Position numbers and translations under genes: made by a program. 34,259 nt of DNA from Bifiguratus adelaidae (taxonomy: Eukaryota; Mucoromycota; Endogonomycetes; Endogonales), in NCBI GenBank assembly GCA_002261195.1, contig MVBO01000155.1:1-34259 (forward strand). Reading direction: 5' to 3'. Positions 10,234 to 20,898 of this stretch are shown piece after piece; position 1 is the stretch's first letter, and each line of letters opens with the position of its first letter. The notes beneath the pieces were generated by a model. The model made no database searches, was not told the origin of the DNA, and was given only the letters and a program-made list of their open reading frames with translations.

Positions 10234-11015
10234 ACCGTGCCTTTGAAGATTGTCTCGCTGCACGCTTTTCCACGTTGACGTCTAGGAGAAGTCCCGTAAT
10301 TTACAGTCCTAACCCAAGCGACCGGCTTGCGCGTACTCTCTCACTTCCTAATTAGTGACAGGCACTGCTGCCTTCAACAAGCCATAGTGGGATGTCTACA
10401 GTCCAAATGCTACCAAGCAATTGACGAACTTGTTAAATGAGCAAGGTCGCATTGGACAATAATGATGCCTGAGCCATGACAGCGTGCACTTAGAGCGGAG
10501 GCATTTTTTACACAAACAGTTATTTCCAAAGACTGGCCACGCGTTGCCTTTCTGTGGAGTCCCGTGTTCATCGATGTGGTGTATCCCAAGTTACCGGCAC
10601 AAGGCCCGTTCCCTCCATCAAAGGTAACCGCCCCCTTTATTTTCTAGACCAATTGCCCTTCTGTCGGACCGTTCAACAGTCCAAATGATGACATTATGCG
10701 TCTATGACATGATTTAGACCCCCTAGGCCAACCTTAAATCACTCGGGGGCCTTTCCATGCATTTTAGACATTTGCACATTCACTTTCCCGATGCGTTGGT
10801 AAAAGTGACTGAAGTGGCGAAGAGGCAAGGCTTCGCATCAGTCCATCCCATGGCCCCAGAATACCCGTCCAAAATGGCCTGTTCTAGCCAAAACATGCCG
10901 TCATCTGACCGCCAACCTTGATTCGAATTGAAGCAATTTGATTGGCCGACGCCACACATTACATCATAAGCATATTTAGCGTCTATTCACATCTTGCTCT
11001 TGTTCAGCATGTCCT
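10234..11015. other. Intergenic, divergent promoters of VPS5 and the phosphatase gene
   Basis: This 782-bp stretch has no supported coding sequence. It holds a TGACGTCT octamer near VPS5 and an inverted CCAAT box (ATTGG) near 10940 on the phosphatase side. No repeats or structural RNA were recognised. Confidence 0.55.
10276..10283. promoter_or_regulatory. CRE-like octamer TGACGTCT upstream of VPS5
   Basis: Seven of eight bases match the TGACGTCA palindrome. It lies 43-50 bp upstream of the VPS5 start codon. Confidence 0.4.
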
Positions 11016-11032
11016 ATGAGTTTGTCGGTTGA
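11009..11032 (+). other. Overlapping upstream ORF at the phosphatase start
   Basis: An ATG seven bases upstream of the phosphatase ATG opens a 7-codon frame (MSYEFVG) that ends in TGA at 11030-11032, inside the main coding frame but in a different phase. A scanning ribosome would meet this ATG first, so the main frame would depend on leaky scanning unless transcription starts between the two ATGs. Confidence 0.4.
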
Positions 11033-14000
11033 TTCACCACCACGGATACTGCCCTCACCACAGGAGGTTCCAACTGGAAACCCTTCGGTTGGAACGCCTT
11101 CTTATTTTGCTCACCCTGGATACACCTTCGCGACTTCACCGTATCAAAGGTCCTCGTACGGCAGTAATAAATCGGTACTGTCGCCTGTGGCCTCAGCAAC
11201 CGGCAGCGTTGATTATCAACCATCATCCCTGTCTTTTGGAGAGACAATGGCACCACCGGTGACAAATATGTCTATGGCGGGCATGCATACGGATTTTTAC
11301 CGCGCGATACAACAGCGACATGCTTGTGCGCCATTATCAACACCGTCTTCACCACAAAACACATGCAACCGAGGCCAGAGTGAAATTAACGAGTTAAATA
11401 GACCATGCGCTGCTCCGGCAGCTTTACCGAATCCGGTTGCCTTATCGCCTTCAAGTCTCGTTATGCGAAGAAAACACATGCAACAACAATTTCCGCAATC
11501 ATCCAAATGTTCACCGCCTGATCGTCCGGCCATGTCCTCGCCACGCCGATTTGGATCTCCTAAACTGTCAAAAGCATGTTCATCGATTCTTATTTATCCC
11601 TTTACCCCCGAAGCTTTACCGTCTCTTCTTGATGATGGCTCGAACACTCCAGTCGGCCCAGTTCTTGTTGGTTCGAATACCGAAAGCGGTGTGGTTCCAA
11701 ACTCAATCCGACGTCCGTCCAAGAAGCCACTTTTGTATACCTCTCCTGTCCTTACCATCGACTTGCGATCTGCAACACGGTTTCAGCAAGCTCACGTCCG
11801 TGGTGCCGTAAATCTTGGAGCATGTTTGTCACCATCAAGTCTTGAAGATGACTCTTTGACGTTCGAAAAAGCTGTCGAAAATTTCCTGGATTGTACAAAA
11901 ACGTCAGCGAAAGAGAAGGAGGTATTGCGGCGATGGGATTCATATGCAAACATTATCATTGTTGACGACGATTCACCAATCTCCCATTCGTCTCCCGCAA
12001 CCTCAAAGACGGAGAGTAGTATTGATCCTTCCGAACCTACAGTACCCACAAACATGCTTGCGCCAAGAACTCTTGCCGTCGTTGGTCTTTTGCAGGCAGA
12101 TGGATACACTGGCTGTGTTGGAATTTTGAAAGGCGGTGTGGAAGCTATGCTTTTTGATCTAACGGCCGTCGGAGACGCTATTGTCTTCTGTGGGATGGAA
12201 GGCAAGCGACGCGATAGTGCCACTGGCCCCGTTGCCTCTATCGCATCTAAATCTCACTCGTTACCCTCTGTTCAAACCACGGCTCCTTCAACGCCAGTTC
12301 CCCGATCATCAACAGCAGGAGCGTCTCCATTGTTGCGTTCAAGAAGAAAACCTCACCTCACATTGCCAAAGGACATGCTAGGAGCTTTCGGTTCAGGCGC
12401 TTCGGATGCAAATTCGACATCTAATACCATTTCACATCAGACCGCTCCGACCTTTCTGCGTGAAAATGGACCAGCGAGCGGTACGCAGAGCACCACCGGA
12501 GCCACTTTCTCAAACGCTGCTTTCAACCCGTTCTTTTCAACGATTCGACAGAATATGGAGCTATGTCACGGTGGTATCACCGATCGCATCCCCGTTCGCC
12601 TTCCCGCGCAGCATCGGCAGTCGATGGAGGCATCTTTGGAATCCTTACCACGTTGGCTACAACTCGTGCTCCCCAAGCAATACATACCTTACTTAGCCAA
12701 TCTAACCGATGTGATATCTGCAGAACCACGGCTTTCAGCCATGTACGAGTCAGTCGAGCGAGCGGAACAAGAGAGACTGCAAAATTTGATGTCGTACCTC
12801 TCACGAAACATCGTTGATGCAACGCCGGGTCGTCGTGCATTAGATGCTGGCACACGTGAACACAATCAAATGAAAACAATGCAGCATCCGCTCAGCATCA
12901 CAGCTGCAATAGAGAAAGGAACGCTTAATCGATATTCGTCTATATGGCCATTCGAATTTCGACGCGTAAAGTTGGGTAGACGTTGGTCCGACGAGGAGGA
13001 AGGCGAGCTAGAACCGTGCGCAAACTCTGTCAGTTCCTCGGGAAGCTCGATATCTGGTGATGCGCCTTTGTCGGCTTCAGACTCTGGAGCAGACTATATC
13101 AACGCCAGTTTCGTTCGCTTTGAACCTCGTCTCCATATTCCTGCGTTCGATGATACACCACATAACCGACCCACCGATCAATTTTTACAACCGCCATCAA
13201 CATCGAATAGCGAAGCGAAGCAGCGTGCCCATTCCCTGCCGTTGCCGTCCTTGACCGCTGATACTCCAATAGCCGTTTATACGGACGACACGGTAATGGC
13301 ATCACCAGGTGTATTCAATGATGGACCAGAAAGTGAAGACTCGATGAGCATGGAGAACCACTCAGAGAGCGATAATACCGATGACGGAGCAATAGCGGCT
13401 GAAAGAGGTCCAATGATCCGCGCCTCTTCGTCGATCACTCATGCGATGGAACCTTATCGCACGTACATCGCTACGCAAGGTCCACTGCCCACCACATTTG
13501 CTGATTTCTGGAGAGTCATTTGGGAACAAGGCAGTCGTGTCATTGTCATGCTGACTCGTGAAGAGGAGATGCACAAGGTAAGAGGCCAACGTCAGCAAAT
13601 GACCTTTTCGGCTAATGGTTGCGTAGATAAAATGCCATCGCTATTGGCCGGCCAGCACCTCCAAACCTGAAACGTATGGCAATTTTCGCGTTGAACTGCT
13701 ACATGAGCGTTACTTGCCGATTGAGCATCAAAGTAATGGTCATCAGGCTGGCTCACGTGCTAGAAGCAACCCATTCGACGATGCGTTGATCATACGCGAG
13801 TTCCGCATCTCCAAATCGGCACACAGTATGACGCTCACTCAAATTCAGTACACCGGTTGGTTGGATTTCGATGTTCCCGAAAATCCATTCGGTCTCTTGC
13901 GCACTTTGGAAGAAGCCGACGTGGCGTACACGCGGTATGCCCAACAAATGCAGAGTGGAGAGAGATCGTACCCTTTCACATCCTTCGGGCCCATGGTCGT

Positions 14001-14286
14001 ACATTGCTCGGCAGGCTGTGGTCGAACAGGCTCATTTTGTACCATAGACACCATCCTTCAGCGCGTGAAGCGCGGGGAGGATCTGGATACCCTTTTAGAG
14101 TATTCCAATTCGCCAAAGCCTCACGACGCCCTCCTACAAACGGTAGAAAACTTTCGCCAACAGCGCGTTTCGATGGTGCAGACACTTCGACAATTTGTAT
14201 TCTGTTACGAAGCCATCATTTGGTATTTGCTTCGTCGAAAGATTCCCGTGTCTACGCACGAGGATGTTGTGATGAACTCCATGTAA
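11016..14286 (+). CDS. Protein tyrosine phosphatase with N-terminal rhodanese domain (Pyp1/Pyp2/Ptp3-like MAPK phosphatase)
   Basis: Spliced model 11016..13577, 13627..14286, 1073 residues, with one 49-nt intron. A Ser/Pro-rich N-terminus precedes a rhodanese (Cdc25-like) domain from about residue 245 ([20 protein letters not shown]) to 390 ([12 protein letters not shown]). The PTP domain starts near 630 ([12 protein letters not shown]), with [24 protein letters not shown], a WPD-type loop reading WLDFDVP, the P-loop [11 protein letters not shown] with nucleophile Cys981, and the Q-loop helix [13 protein letters not shown]. Rhodanese plus PTP is the layout of yeast Ptp2/Ptp3 and fission-yeast Pyp1/Pyp2, which dephosphorylate Hog1/Sty1-type MAPKs. 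All catalytic residues are present, so an active enzyme is expected. About 100 acidic, Ser-rich residues interrupt the PTP core between INASFV and the YIATQGP block. It is convergent with the PRPP synthetase gene. Confidence 0.9.
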
Positions 14287-14393
14287 AGTGTAATTTCCCC
14301 TGTAACAAAACGCATAATAGCAAGCTATGCCCTCCATTTCCTGATGATGATGTTTAATGCAAACGTGTGATTCTATGTGAAACTGTACAGAGC

Positions 14394-15860
14394 TCAAGAG
14401 ATGACACCATCTCTAAACAGCATGCTCACACTCTCTCCATGATGAATTCTTCGCACTGCCTCTGCCAATACACCAGCCACACCGAGCACCTTGACCTTGG
14501 AGCATTTTTGCACGTGCTCGTCTTGAGGGACCGAATCCGTAACAATGATTTCGTCAATCCAAGACTTTTCTATCCGTTCCAGAGCATCACCCGAAAAGAT
14601 GCCATGGGTGAGGAGAGCCGTAATGTGTGTTGCTCCGTTTTCGTGAAGACACTTGGCAGCTTTGGTGATGGTAAAGGACGTATCGGCAATATCATCAATG
14701 AGCAAACAAGGCTTGTTCCTGACATTGCCAACCAGCATCAGATCCGGTTTTGGCTGGACGGGCACCGGACACTGGGTAGACGTGGACGGCGTTGATAAGT
14801 TGGCATGGATAGGAGGTTTACGGTCCTTATGAATCAGAGCAAAGTCCAGATGCAGGCGATCTGCAATGGCCGCCGCTCTAGAACGGACAGGAATCAATAC
14901 CTTGCTACCGACTATGCTGCTTACCGTTTTGCACCTCCAGCGTCAGGAGAAACAACGACAGCGTCTTTGTAATTGGGAATATTCTCTTTGATATATTTGC
15001 AAATCAAGGGCATGGCCAAGAGATTGTCGACCGGGCAATCGAAAAAGCCTTGAAATTGCGGATCGTGCAGATCCATGGTGATGATGTGATCTGCGCCTAT
15101 ATGAACATGCTCAACTTCCTATCCCATCAACATTCATACTTGAGCTCACTTACCAGCACACGTCAGCAGATCGGCCACCAACGTACCAGCTCGGGCTACC
15201 CATTGGCGATATCCACTACTCTTCTCCGCCAGACCCATATTGGCCAATTTACCATTCAATGCACCCAGATTGATTGGTGTAGGCTTTGCAGCAGACGGTA
15301 TATTAACGCCTGCCTTGTTCATGGCATAGCGGACCACCTCTGGACTCGCATGATGTGATATCGGCTCACCAATCGCTGTAAACGGTACAGGAGAGTTTCT
15401 GCCCGAGTCATGCGGTGATTTCACCTCCTTGGGCGTTCCTGGTACCGTCATGGGAGGTGCCCGTGTGAGAGGAGCGCCTGAACGCTGGTACGGCGCATCA
15501 GGTTGTCGCGAATAGGGGAAACAAGGAATGATGGCTGTCACTTTTCTTGCTGAGGCTGTTTTGCACGCTTGAATGAGAACAAGGAGCTCCATGAGATAAT
15601 CGTTGACCTTTCCGCATCCTGTCTGTACAATGTATACATCCTTTTCTCTACATGAGCCGTCAGCTCAAAAGCTATCTCATTCATCGCCTGATCATGAAAT
15701 GTCATCAATCTCACCTTACGGTCTGAAAGATCTCTACTTTGGTCTCTCCGTTGGAGAATTTGCCAAGTGTCACTGGCGAAGGTGTCACTCCAAGCCTAGC
15801 GCATATCTGATCCACGAGAGCAGGGTGCGAAGACCCACTAAAGACCGCAATGCTGCGCAT
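14394..15860 (-). CDS. Ribose-phosphate pyrophosphokinase (PRPP synthetase) isoform with insertions
   Basis: Spliced model complement(14394..14877, 14925..15096, 15154..15647, 15715..15860), 431 residues, all phases consistent. Classical PRS chains are about 320 residues. Family blocks in order are [110 protein letters not shown] and HNGESVS-like HHGESVS. The enzyme makes PRPP from ribose 5-phosphate and ATP for nucleotide, His and Trp synthesis. Two non-homologous insertions occur, residues about 103-193 and 292-315, in a style recalling the insert-bearing yeast subunits Prs1 and Prs5. The PRPP loop reads DTSFT where the usual form is DTxGT, so this chain may be a regulatory partner in a hetero-oligomer. 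That role is inferred. Confidence 0.9.
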
Positions 15861-15873
15861 GAAGCAATTTTCA

Positions 15874-16083
15874 ATGGCTTCGCTCAAGAGAGATCAGGAA
15901 ACGCAGCAAATGAGACAATCAGCAGCTAATGCCTTGTCTCGTTATGGAGAACTCATTGTTCATGCCGTAGCTCGTGGCGAGACACCGGCGCAGGCAAGGA
16001 TACGCATGTTGAAGTAAGTGCTAGCACCAGTCGTGACACGTAGCTCACAGCACTGTTATAGACACTTGGCTGGCTTGGCGTGA
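15874..16083 (+). CDS. Possible small spliced protein of 53 residues
   Basis: Model 15874..16013, 16062..16083 with a 48-nt GTAAGT...TATAG intron in correct phase. The product starts MASLKRDQETQQMRQ, continues as an apparently helical, Ala/Arg-rich chain (SRYGELIVHAVARGETPAQA) and ends KHLAGLA. There is no signal peptide or membrane segment, and I do not recognise the family. In-frame ATGs also exist at 15850 and 15859, overlapping the PRPP synthetase start on the other strand (15858-15860), and at 15910. Without splicing the frame stops right after the donor. The composition is protein-like, and a plus-strand gene here would restore the alternating strand order, but a chance ORF of this size is possible. 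Confidence 0.35.
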
Positions 16084-16272
16084 GCGACCGCCACTGCTTC
16101 AACGCTCATGGGTGTATGTGTGAGGTTTAGCGGCGGAGAGTTGATGCCAAGGGACTCTATCAAACACCCTTGCGGGGAGAGAGATAGCTGACCACGAGCA
16201 AATGTATTCTACTCACAGGCACTGTTGGCTGACAACAGGCATCAACATGGTCCATATACACTGCTATTAATC

Positions 16273-17031
16273 CTATTGAAACTTTCGAATGGCTCGCTGA
16301 TAGCCATGATAGGCTCCATCATAGAGTCCCGTCACTTCATCCATGACGATTTCTTTGACTCGAGAAGATCCGCCCGCCTTTTGCAGGCTGCCTTGTTGTG
16401 CAGCATCACGAGCAAAGGGTACGAGTGCCCCTGTCATACGAACGACAAGGAAAAGGAGTACGATTGGCAAGAGAAGCATACCGATTGTACCAAGACCGAA
16501 AACGACTTGTACCCCTACGATGCCGAGGAAGACACCGAGCACAGACAGGGTAAGAAAGGCGATCGTTCCGACCACTGGGGCCCCGATGCACAAGGCGAGT
16601 CCAATGATCAAGTACCGCCCAAGTGGATGAGACATGGATATCTCGTACCACTTGTCGGCATACGTTTGAACATTGCTCGAGAAGCTCTGAGGAACCATCA
16701 GCTCTAACCATTGCCAAAGAGCCAGTGCCTTTTCCTTGAGGACGTCCACCGTTGACTTGCCTTCTTGTTGGCGTTGTGACGTCCTTCTGCCGTCTTCAAC
16801 GGATAGACCGAGAGCAGGAAAGCCGTTCTGATGCACCGTGTTTTTGTCCGTCTGAGGTGGTGGAAAGTCGTCGTCGTTTGCGTTGTCGCCGCTCTTTCTC
16901 TTTCTCGTCTTTTTGGGTTTGTCTGTGTTGCTAGAGGATGGAGTAGGGTAGTCACCAATCTCCTTGATCTTTGGTGGATGCGCATGTTGCTTATGAGGCT
17001 TTGTAGCGTCTGCAAAGGATAGTTCAGCCAT
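16273..17031 (-). CDS. Promethin/LDAF1-like hydrophobic membrane protein
   Basis: An intronless 252-residue frame starts at the ATG at 17031. The first 100 residues are polar, with a basic cluster KPKKTRKRKS (38-47). An amphipathic helix (about 96-130) leads into HPLGRY and then about 65 almost continuously hydrophobic residues (140-206) rich in Gly, Leu and Val, broken by Pro152 and Pro189 into hairpin-like halves. The tail is polar. A hydrophobic double hairpin after an HP motif resembles promethin/LDAF1, the seipin partner at sites of lipid droplet formation (yeast Ldo proteins are the counterparts). This assignment rests on overall pattern, not on diagnostic residues, and another reticulon- or oleosin-like ER protein is possible. 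Its promoter carries a TGACGTCG octamer. Confidence 0.6.
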   Translation of the reverse strand: MAELSFADATKPHKQHAHPPKIKEIGDYPTPSSSNTDKPKKTRKRKSGDNANDDDFPPPQTDKNTVHQNGFPALGLSVEDGRRTSQRQQEGKSTVDVLKEKALALWQWLELMVPQSFSSNVQTYADKWYEISMSHPLGRYLIIGLALCIGAPVVGTIAFLTLSVLGVFLGIVGVQVVFGLGTIGMLLLPIVLLFLVVRMTGALVPFARDAAQQGSLQKAGGSSRVKEIVMDEVTGLYDGAYHGYQRAIRKFQ

Positions 17032-17383
17032 GGCTAAAGGAGTGAGAGAAAGAGAACAATGGCAAAATGTGACATTTTATGCCCTTTTTACAAATTTGAA
17101 TGACGTCGCTTTGACCGCAGAGGATGGGAAGGATGGAAGCATCGAGGTTGCTTCAAGTTAGAGACAACATGGAGTGGAGATGGGTGATGGAGATAAAGCT
17201 CAAGTGAGAGGACGCAGTCCGTATACACACTCCACATGCACACTGCCGCGTACCATACACCCAATGTCATCCCAGTGTTGAACAAGAGTACCCTAAAAGG
17301 TATAATCCCAAACATGTTTGTCGTCCGGTTTTCTCTCTTACACGAGCATGTCAACTGGAGTCATATAATCGACATCGTACATC
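17032..17383. other. Intergenic, divergent promoter of the promethin-like and Zn2Cys6 genes
   Basis: These 352 bp lie between two divergent start codons. A TGACGTCG octamer is the only recognisable site. Short open frames here have no family similarity. Confidence 0.5.
17101..17108. promoter_or_regulatory. CRE-like octamer TGACGTCG
   Basis: Seven of eight bases match TGACGTCA. It lies 70-77 bp upstream of the promethin-like start codon. Confidence 0.4.
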
Positions 17384-19677
17384 ATGGCGGACTCGGTGAC
17401 TTCGGATGACGGCGCTGAACCTTTTCAACCGGATGTTTTAGAAGACTCTGATACCACGGCATCCGAAGTAGGGTCATCACGTGGAACGTCAACGGCCCTG
17501 TCCGAGCGTCGAGAGAATGAGGATCGTGAAGGATTTGCATCGCGTTCATGTCTCGCTTGTCATAACCTCAAGCGACGTTGCGACCGTCAACTGCCACAGT
17601 GTTCGCTGTGTGCCAAATTTCGCCGTGAATGTCTCTATACGCCTTCAAAACGACAGGTGAATGCGTTAAAGAAAGGGATTGATGAGTTATCCGAGCGGAT
17701 ATATGACTTGGAGGATGTCATTCGGGACGCCAAGATGGACATTCAACAACTCGTCAACCTTTTGAAATCCGAAAACGCCTTCGGACATGAAGGTGAGCGA
17801 TTGCACGACGTAGGATGATGTGGATACATGTTTAAATGCTCTACATAGACGCGAGTGAGAGCTCGACGAGTATACAGGTGAAAGGCAATATAATGGACAC
17901 TTCAGAGCTTCTACGACTCCCAGCGTCCATCCGACGGGCTCCCTCAGGCATCTCGATCTTGTTTAAAAACGGTGAAATCAGTAATATTCAAGAACTCATT
18001 AATAGGCTAGAATCGCTAGAATTAGGGCGGAAGGCGCGTGAGAGCACATCGTTTTCAATTGAGCAGAATGCAAAGAGCGAAGAAGAATCCGAGCAAGACG
18101 AAGTTTTCAAGGCGCCCAAAAGTCGTAAGTTCAATGGCAAACAACTTGTCAAGCCTGCTTAAACTTGTTGGATAGCCAATGAGAAGGAGTTTGGCCGCGA
18201 CATCATGTACAAATACCTCATCACCTCCAATCCGCTGACAGAAACCTCCATGGCCGTAGAGCACGACTTGGGAGAGCTTGTGCGCGCCACGTTCAAGACA
18301 CTGTTTGATTGTTACTATCCTATATACCCCATCTTCCATTATCCGCTGGCGAAGGAAGCGCTACGTCAGCTGGAGGCGCAAAACACGCTGAATTCCAATA
18401 TTTTTGTCAACGCACTCGTGGCAACGGTAATCGAGCATACATTGCTACTTCACGGAGACACAGCGAAACACATGGACAGGTCAATGGGAATATCTAACGG
18501 AGAGACGCTAGCTGCCAGCATTGCCTCTCAATACTTTGATCGAGCCAAGATCACGCTATCAGAATCGTTTGACGAATTACGAGAGACAACGCTGTATGGA
18601 CTTGTTCTCATGGACATTTATCAGGCGCGATACCATCCACGTATTTCGGACCCGCTACTTTATTATAAATTGGCGCTTCGCGTGTTGCACTCTCTGCCGG
18701 AGCTAGCAGAGTATCCTCAAGACCCGAGTGCACTCACTGGGGCTGAACGAAGGCAACGCCTGCTCGGCTATCTCTATCATCGAGACATCCTGTATCAAAT
18801 GTATGGACACAAGAACATGTATATCGAGCCACGACCTCGACTCGATGTATCCATGCGTACCAGTCTCGACAGCCAAGAACGACTGTTTGGTGTATGTTTT
18901 GTGAACATGCTCCGAACAGCTACTCTCATGTTGGATCTCATCCACGAATTCTACACCGAAAGCGAAAAGCGGATTCCGTTTGACCGCGCACAGGCGTACC
19001 ACAAATCCAACGATGTTATTTATCACGACCGGCCAGGAGAGCTTGCAAGCATTGAACGTCTCATGACTGCCTGGATGGCAAATCCAAACGACACATTGTG
19101 GCCATGGAACGGTTCAAAGACGACTCTACTGCTGGCCGTATACGCTTACGCAAACTACCACTCATTCCTGGTGGAAGCATACAAATTCTTCGCTAGAGGA
19201 TGCCCACCCGACGATGTGCGGTTATTGTCCCCAGGGGATCATACGCGGGCCGCCGTATTTTCACCTCAGACATCTCCCTCCAACTCTTTCAGATCCGTTA
19301 TATCATCCGACCACCCCCCTAGCCCTTCCCGACGATCTTCTTCATCCATATCCATCACCAGCACCGCCGAGGCCGACGCAACTCACATTTGTTATTGGTC
19401 CGCATTGTCCGTTTACGCCGCCTTGCATGTCCACAGGGTTAACAATTTACACGATCTTGACTCCCTTGGCATTCTCAACCACGTTAGTGTTGCATCATTG
19501 ATTTTCCGCCGTATTGTCGAACAAGGTGCCGACGAAGCTCACCCTCCAGCGTACATTCGCGAGATAAGATCTTGGCTAGCTTGGGAAAAAGCCGAGATTG
19601 AAGCGTCTGTAGGGTTTCGAATAGGTATAAGGAGCTGGCGACAGTACGCTAGTGAGCTAGGAAAGTTCCTGGAATAA
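17384..19677 (+). CDS. Zn(II)2Cys6 fungal transcription factor
   Basis: Spliced model 17384..17792, 17849..18124, 18176..19677, 728 residues. The binuclear zinc cluster has Cys at 56, 59, 66, 73, 76 and 83 (C-x2-C-x6-C-x6-C-x2-C-x6-C) with the basic loop HNLKRRCDRQ, followed by a linker and a coiled coil (about 95-125) for dimerisation. From about residue 235 the chain resembles the fungal transcription factor middle homology region (YPIYPIFHYPLAKEALRQ and helical repeats), and a Ser-rich loop lies near 600-625. Such proteins are sequence-specific nuclear regulators; the target pathway cannot be told. The stop at 19675-19677 is followed in the same frame by the next ORF. A phase-compatible intron from GTGAGC at 19652 to an AG at 19797-19798 would bypass the stop and fuse the two. 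Confidence 0.85.
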
Positions 19678-19848
19678 ATTGCACGACTTCCGATGCGGGC
19701 AACTGAACCGCGCGAAAACCCTAACCCGATACTTTTCTATCTTTGCGGAACACTCTCCTTGTCCAACGCCTCTCAAGAAGTAAAAGACACATTGACAGGC
19801 TCATCTCTTAAGGTGGCTTTACGGACAGGCCGTAGGAGACCATCGGCT

Positions 19849-20760
19849 ATGGAAGTCTCTATAGACAATGCGGCGGTTGATTTTGACGCATTACCTGCCT
19901 CCTTGGCTGAAGTGTCACTGGCTTCCTCCCTGGACTATTTACCCAACTTTTCGGCTCCACCGTCATCACCGCAAGACCCCTCAATACTCGAATCCGTCTT
20001 TCAGTCTAATGGTGGCAAGAGACGCAAATCAAGCATACCGGAACCTCATTCATTTCCACCCCATAGTTTACCTCTCGCCCTCGCTGGATCAACTGTTCGC
20101 TCCTCAGCGCCTGCCCAATTATCGACCTACAAGCCAAAGGATGAAGACGGTAAGCAACACCCATTTATTTCACATGCAAAGAGCCTGGATGAATTGCTCC
20201 GACGAGTGATTGTCTCTCCCAAAGACCATGCGTCACCTAGGATACACAAGCATCATCATCATCATCATCATCATTCACCCTATGGTTACCGACACCTTTC
20301 ACACGATGCCTTGACCTCGTCGATCGCAAAACAACAGCGTCCGAGGGTTCATATAGCCGGCAATACCTCTCTACCCGTTTCGGCCACCTGTCCTGGGTTC
20401 CACCGAGCCAGTTCACAAAGTGTCGCCGAGGCCTTTTCGATTCAACAAAAGGGCCAACAAAGTGGCTCTTTGCCAACATCCATGGCCAAACCTTGTCACC
20501 TTTCTGGATCGATGCCCGCCACGTCAGATCGCACGTCGAACGATCCCATAATTCTCACCACGACGAATATCCACCACGTCTCTCCGAGACGTTCAGCGTT
20601 TATCATGTCGGATGGTCGCGCCACGTCTCCTATACCCACATCAATGGAGTTACAGGTCAAGCCGGACGAGAGCATGTCCAAGCGGAATTCTATTGGGGAG
20701 GAAGAGAGAAAGATGGATCCGCTCATTTGGCAGATTCGAGGCATGGATCTTCAACGGTAA
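19849..20760 (+). CDS. Ser/Pro-rich protein with poly-His tract (separate gene or C-terminus of the Zn2Cys6 factor)
   Basis: If translated from the ATG at 19849 the product has 303 residues; the frame is open from just after the preceding gene's stop, with another ATG at 19693. It is low in order-promoting residues and rich in Ser, Pro, His and Thr. A run of eight His lies in the middle, flanked by HK and SPYGYR. Other stretches are acidic-hydrophobic (DFDALPASLAEVSLASSLDY) and could act as an activation region. No family was recognised. Poly-His runs are known to direct some nuclear proteins to speckles. The lack of promoter space after 19677, the shared frame and a compatible intron make it plausible that this is the disordered C-terminus of the transcription factor. 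Confidence 0.55.
   Translation: MEVSIDNAAVDFDALPASLAEVSLASSLDYLPNFSAPPSSPQDPSILESVFQSNGGKRRKSSIPEPHSFPPHSLPLALAGSTVRSSAPAQLSTYKPKDEDGKQHPFISHAKSLDELLRRVIVSPKDHASPRIHKHHHHHHHHSPYGYRHLSHDALTSSIAKQQRPRVHIAGNTSLPVSATCPGFHRASSQSVAEAFSIQQKGQQSGSLPTSMAKPCHLSGSMPATSDRTSNDPIILTTTNIHHVSPRRSAFIMSDGRATSPIPTSMELQVKPDESMSKRNSIGEEERKMDPLIWQIRGMDLQR
20251..20274 (+). repeat. (CAT)8 trinucleotide run encoding poly-His
   Basis: Eight perfect CAT codons in the reading frame encode the His run. Such pure codon repeats are prone to length change between strains. Confidence 0.85.
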
Positions 20761-20898
20761 TTGTTTACCTGTTCTGCGCTCCCTTGAATATAGGATGTAT
20801 CATGCATGTAAATAATGTTTCAAAGCTAGTATATAGTATGGGTCAATCACACCGCGAACCAGATACTACACTGTCGTCTTTACAATAAAGGGGTGAAT

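Noticed and set aside
16225-16934. Long open frames on the plus strand opposite the promethin-like gene
   Set aside because: They are antisense shadows of a well-formed hydrophobic protein, lack family similarity and lack consistent start and splice context.
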